Positions 60,746 to 64,000 of a stretch of 64,000 nucleotides of DNA are shown here, piece by piece. The position numbers and the translations under genes are program-made. The notes beneath the pieces were generated by a model. The model made no database searches and was not told where the DNA came from. It saw nothing but the letters and a program-made list of their open reading frames with translations. The first letter of the stretch is position 1, and every line of letters begins with the position of its first letter. The stretch is from Saprospiraceae bacterium (GTDB lineage: Bacteria > Bacteroidota > Bacteroidia > Chitinophagales > Saprospiraceae): the NCBI GenBank assembly GCA_016714985.1, contig JADKBS010000005.1, positions 366,501-430,500 of the forward strand, in the 5' to 3' direction.

Positions 60746-61423
60746 ATGATTTTACGCACAAGTCTTTTACTTGCCTTATGTTTCATCGCTTTTTCATGTT
60801 CCAATACCGAAGAAAAAACGAAGCCTGAAGCTGAAGAAACCCTAGCTGAACCGGTAAAAAAGCCTTCCGAAAGGAAGAAGATCGTCTTCTTTGGCAACAG
60901 CCTCACGGCAGGCTATGGCCTCGACGACGTGAACACTGGCTACGTGGCCCTCATCCAGCAGCGCCTCGACTCCTTGGGGTTTGCCTATAACGCTGTCAAT
61001 GCAGGCCTCAGCGGCGAGACTTCCGCTGGTGGCAACGAACGGGTGGATTGGGTGCTCAAACAGCCCGTGGACATATTCGTACTGGAACTCGGTGGCAACG
61101 ACGCCCTTCGGGGCATACAGACCGAAGAGACCGTCAAGAACCTTGGCTCAATCCTCCAAAAAGTGAAGGCAAAATACCCTGACGTGAAGCTGGTGCTGGC
61201 AGGCATGGAAGCCCCGCCGAACATGGGCCAGGCCTATACTACTTCCTTCCGAGCGATGTACCCGAAATTGGCGAGTGAGCATGGTGCGACCTTGATTCCT
61301 TTTTTGTTGAAAAACGTTGGCGGCAACCCCGAACTGAACCAGGGCGACCGCATTCACCCCAATGAAAAGGGGCAGGTCATCATGCGGGAGACGGTTTGGG
61401 AGGCGTTGGAGGGGATTTTGTGA
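60746..61423 (+). CDS. GDSL/SGNH esterase lipoprotein (TesA-like)
   Basis: The start at 60746 (MILRTSLLLALCFIAFSC) gives a lipoprotein signal with lipobox Cys18, then an acidic linker. Block I is VFFGNSLTAGYGLDD (Ser of the GNSL form of GDSL), block II contains NAGLSGETSAGG, block III is LELGGNDALRG and block V DRIHPNEKGQ (catalytic Asp and His). About 225 residues. TesA-type enzymes hydrolyse acyl-CoA thioesters, lysolipids or arylesters; anchored here to a membrane, lipid turnover is plausible. Confidence 0.9.
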   Translation: MILRTSLLLALCFIAFSCSNTEEKTKPEAEETLAEPVKKPSERKKIVFFGNSLTAGYGLDDVNTGYVALIQQRLDSLGFAYNAVNAGLSGETSAGGNERVDWVLKQPVDIFVLELGGNDALRGIQTEETVKNLGSILQKVKAKYPDVKLVLAGMEAPPNMGQAYTTSFRAMYPKLASEHGATLIPFLLKNVGGNPELNQGDRIHPNEKGQVIMRETVWEALEGIL

Positions 61424-61486
61424 TTGGTGATTGGGGATAAGCTTAAGCTAGCCACAAATCACGATTCACGAACCACGATTCACCAT
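61424..61486. repeat. Degenerate tandem repeat (CACGATTCACGA words)
   Basis: GATTGGTGATTGG, then CACAAATCACGATTCACGAACC and ATTCACCATTCAC fill the space between two convergent genes. Confidence 0.55.
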
Positions 61487-63562
61487 TCACAACAATTTCT
61501 TAAAATAGGAATAAGTAGCCACCTGCGACTGCACCTTTTCCCCTACCACCTTTCGGTATTCGTTGCGGTGCTCATGGTCAATGATGCGGGCCTTGGTATT
61601 GTCGCTCCATTGCAGCTTAAACACATCCCGAATCTGTTTTTTGACGGCCTCGTCGTAGATGGGGAATACTGTTTCCACCCGATAGCTCAGGTTGCGGGTC
61701 ATCAGGTCGGCGCTGGCGAGGTAGATTTCTTCTTGTCCTTGGTTGTGGAATAGGAAGACCCTTGCATGCTCCAAGTAGCGGTCAACAATACTGATGATTT
61801 GGATATTATCGCTAATACCTGGCACACCTGGCACTAAGCAGCATATCCCCCTGACTATCAAGCGGATAGGGACTCCAGCTTGGCTGGCCTTGTACAATTT
61901 GGCAATCATCCTTTCATCCTGAATTCCGTTCAGTTTTATGGCAATTCCGCACGGTTTGCCTGCTTTGGTATTGGCTATTTCCCGGTCAACCAGCCATTCG
62001 ATTTTCTCCCGCATCTGGAACTGTCCCACGAGCAGGTGCTCAAAAGGCTTCTCTGGCTGCTTACCGGTTTCAAGGAAACAAAACAGGCGGGACACCTCAT
62101 CAGCCAAACGAGGGTCGGTCGTGAACAGGCTGAAATCCCCATAAATTTTGGCAGTGTCCTCGTGGAAGTTGCCTGTGCTGAGGTAGGTATAGGTTTGGAT
62201 GACATCGGCTTCCCGCCGTTCAATTTGCGCCATCTTGGCGTGCACCTTTACCCCCGGCAAACTGTAGGCTACCCTGACCCCTGCCGCTGTCAGACGTTCA
62301 CCCCAATTGATGTTTGCCTCCTCATCGAAACGGGCTTTTACCTCGATGAAGGCAAACACATCCTTGCCATTTTCCACTGCCTCCATCAAGGCCTCCATGA
62401 TTCGACTATGCTTTGCAACCCGGTACTGCGTGATTTTTATCTTCGTAACGGCAGGGTCATGCGCCGCTTTCTCGAAGAAATCCACCACGGACTGGTACGA
62501 GTGGTAAGGGAACGCCAGCAGGTGGTCTTTGCCCAGCAGGGCACCAAAAAAGTCGGGGGCTTTGGCCAACGGCTTGTAGGGCAGTGGGGGCAGCGGCTTG
62601 TTTTTCAGTTCTGACAAACCAAAATCGGGGAACTTGAAAAAGTCGAAATTGTTGTGGTAGCGACCCTCGACCAGTAGGTCGCTTTTCTTCAACTCAAAAG
62701 TCTCAACGAGGAAGTCCAATAGTTCGAATGGCATCTCCCGGTCATAGACGAAGCGGCTGGCAGGGCCAACGTGCCGCTTGGTCAGGCTCGTGCGAATTTT
62801 CGTGAGCAGGTCCCCCGTGAACTCATCGTCAATGTACAGTTCGGCGTCACGGGTCAGCTTGAAGGAGTAGGTGTCCAGGATGTCGTAGCCGGGGAACATG
62901 TCGCCGAGGCAGTGCCGCACGACGTCGTCGAGCATGATGATTTCACGGCGGCCATTCAGCGAGGGCAGTTGTATGAAACGGGGCAAATGGTTGCTCGGCA
63001 CGGTCACGATAGCGAACTGCGTGGAGTGGTCTTCCTTGTCTTCCATGTGTACCATGAGGTAGAGCGAGGCATTGTTAATGAAGGGGCGGATTTTGCCCTT
63101 CAGCAACAGAACAGGCTGCACATAAGGCAGCATATATTCATCGAAATACTGCTCCACGAACTGGCGCTGCTTTTCGCCCAATTGCAACCTTCGTTTCAGG
63201 AAGATGCGGTGCTTGCCCAGTTCCGGCACAATCTGTTTCTCAAAAATCTCGCTGAACTCCTGCTGGTGCTGGTTGACGATTTGCTTTACCTGCTTCAAAA
63301 TCGCCTTGGGATCGTAATCGAAAACCTGGCGGGTCTTCTTGCCCACCCGCATGAGGTTGCGGTGGTTGGCCACCCGCACCCGGAAGAACTCGTCGAGGTT
63401 GGAGGAGTAAATGGCAAGGAATTTCAGTCGCTCCAATAGCGGAACGGAGGGGTCTTTTGCCTCTTGCAAGACCCGGTAATTGAACGAAAGCCAACTGATG
63501 TCTCGGTGGTAGAACGGGTAGCCCTGGTTAGCATCCTGCTCTAATTCGGTGCCTGCTGTCAT
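61487..63562 (-). CDS. ppk1: Polyphosphate kinase 1
   Basis: Reversibly transfers the terminal phosphate of ATP onto polyphosphate. The 691 residues match the family length. Seen: the N-terminal domain (YFHRDISWLSFNYRVLQEA-like start with YHRDISWLSFNYRVLQEAKD), SNLDEFFRVRVANHRNL, ALLGKDHLLAFPYHSYQSVV, VKARFDEEANINWGERL, the phosphorylated His in GVKVHAKM, TYLSTGNFHEDTAKIYGDFS, and the second catalytic His in RYLEHARVFLFHN. It ends convergently with the esterase gene. No ppx gene is in view. Confidence 0.95.
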   Translation of the reverse strand: MTAGTELEQDANQGYPFYHRDISWLSFNYRVLQEAKDPSVPLLERLKFLAIYSSNLDEFFRVRVANHRNLMRVGKKTRQVFDYDPKAILKQVKQIVNQHQQEFSEIFEKQIVPELGKHRIFLKRRLQLGEKQRQFVEQYFDEYMLPYVQPVLLLKGKIRPFINNASLYLMVHMEDKEDHSTQFAIVTVPSNHLPRFIQLPSLNGRREIIMLDDVVRHCLGDMFPGYDILDTYSFKLTRDAELYIDDEFTGDLLTKIRTSLTKRHVGPASRFVYDREMPFELLDFLVETFELKKSDLLVEGRYHNNFDFFKFPDFGLSELKNKPLPPLPYKPLAKAPDFFGALLGKDHLLAFPYHSYQSVVDFFEKAAHDPAVTKIKITQYRVAKHSRIMEALMEAVENGKDVFAFIEVKARFDEEANINWGERLTAAGVRVAYSLPGVKVHAKMAQIERREADVIQTYTYLSTGNFHEDTAKIYGDFSLFTTDPRLADEVSRLFCFLETGKQPEKPFEHLLVGQFQMREKIEWLVDREIANTKAGKPCGIAIKLNGIQDERMIAKLYKASQAGVPIRLIVRGICCLVPGVPGISDNIQIISIVDRYLEHARVFLFHNQGQEEIYLASADLMTRNLSYRVETVFPIYDEAVKKQIRDVFKLQWSDNTKARIIDHEHRNEYRKVVGEKVQSQVATYSYFKKLL

Positions 63563-63675
63563 GGTTGCGTGGTCAAGTTTTTGGTAAAACGGCGGCTAAA
63601 ATAGCCAAATCCAATTCGTTTCGATGCAATAGACAATCTTCGCACCGAAATTTAATGCGGCTTTAACTTCCCTTT

Positions 63676-64000
63676 TCAGAACAGCGACATTTGAGGCCCT
63701 TGCGCTGCTTGCCCACCCAGCTTTGGCCCACGGGTGGCCACGCCGCTCATAGCCTTTGTTTTTTCATAAAAAGCTGCCGCAAGGTCGGGTGCCAAAAGGT
63801 TGTCCGGCTCATGGGTGAAGAAATAGCATTCTTGCAAGCCCATTGAAAACCAATGACTTAGGCGTTCAGCCCAATCGTCGAGCCGGGTGAAGTCGGTCGG
63901 ATGCAGGTCGTTGCCCACAAAGCGGACGAGCACCTTGTCTGTGGTGAGCCGCATGTGCGCCACGTCCCGTCTCCCGGCCACATCAGTGATGACAGTACTG
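63676..64000 (-). CDS. DUF72 family protein (C-terminal part, cut by the window edge)
   Basis: The frame runs off the right edge; about 108 codons are visible. VLVRFVGNDLHPTDFTRLDD, ERLSHWFSMGLQECYFFTH and AAAFYEKTKAM match the C-terminal part of DUF72 (YecE) proteins, TIM-barrel-like proteins of unknown function. The apparent start at 63981 is internal; the true start lies beyond 64000. The last residues (GGQAAQGPQMSLF) are typical of the family end in Bacteroidota. Confidence 0.8.
   Translation of the reverse strand, partial: STVITDVAGRRDVAHMRLTTDKVLVRFVGNDLHPTDFTRLDDWAERLSHWFSMGLQECYFFTHEPDNLLAPDLAAAFYEKTKAMSGVATRGPKLGGQAAQGPQMSLF

Overview
The window looks like a chromosomal segment of a Bacteroidota bacterium, probably a free-living Saprospiria/Cytophagia-type organism. 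This is inferred from gene content: at least eight secreted proteins ending in, or related to, type IX secretion (T9SS) sorting domains, one of them of the gliding-motility type B; an ExbB-ExbD-ExbD operon; Tat-exported Gfo/Idh/MocA oxidoreductases; many short lipoprotein signals; a tricorn-type protease; and Bacteroidota-style -7 promoter boxes (TAnnTTTG). No species can be named.

Layout. 1-3074 is the frameshifted, edge-truncated copy of a large secreted beta-helix protein whose intact paralogue lies at 54211-57915; the two share about 1.8 kb of nearly identical DNA in direct orientation. 3.8-8.2 kb holds a TolB-like lipoprotein, MarC, a small T9SS cargo protein and a Tat-exported oxidoreductase. 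8.3-9.24 kb holds two tRNAs; the first, tRNA-Leu(UAA), is split at the U34/A35 position by a group I intron of the cyanobacterial/plastid trnL type that carries an HNH endonuclease gene. 9.4-20 kb is a mostly minus-strand housekeeping stretch: orphan ABC ATPase, a nicotinamidase-like protein without its catalytic residues, ribH, a TPR protein, pdhA, a 1069-residue TIR-TPR-SDR fusion, a TlpA-like thioredoxin and an MFS sugar transporter. 20.2-23.6 kb is an exbB-exbD-exbD-small membrane protein-PstS-like operon. 23.6-33 kb holds a GH2 glycosidase, a decayed gluconate dehydrogenase subunit 3 gene, a LeuT-type transporter with its 43-residue MetS-like partner, a methyltransferase, and a DUF1080 plus Gfo/Idh pair suggestive of 3-keto-sugar metabolism.

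33-39.4 kb contains gene remnants, a double TonB-C protein, a frameshifted type B T9SS protein and a tricorn-like protease. 39.5-41.5 kb is an AT-rich two-gene defence unit of the Septu type (PtuA ATPase, PtuB HNH nuclease) inserted next to the SRP RNA gene. 42-58 kb holds a Gly-rich RRM protein and a run of very large secreted proteins. 58.5-64 kb holds an XRE regulator, queG, a response regulator, a TesA-like esterase, ppk1 and the C-terminal end of a DUF72 gene.

Structures outside genes include three copies of a dispersed double-hairpin repeat of about 110-127 bp (11.3, 12.5 and 33.1 kb), one of which now supplies the stop codon of pdhA; several perfect hairpins; and a recurring class of degenerate short-word tandem repeats in the gaps between genes. 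Calls of function rest on motifs read by eye; no database search was run.
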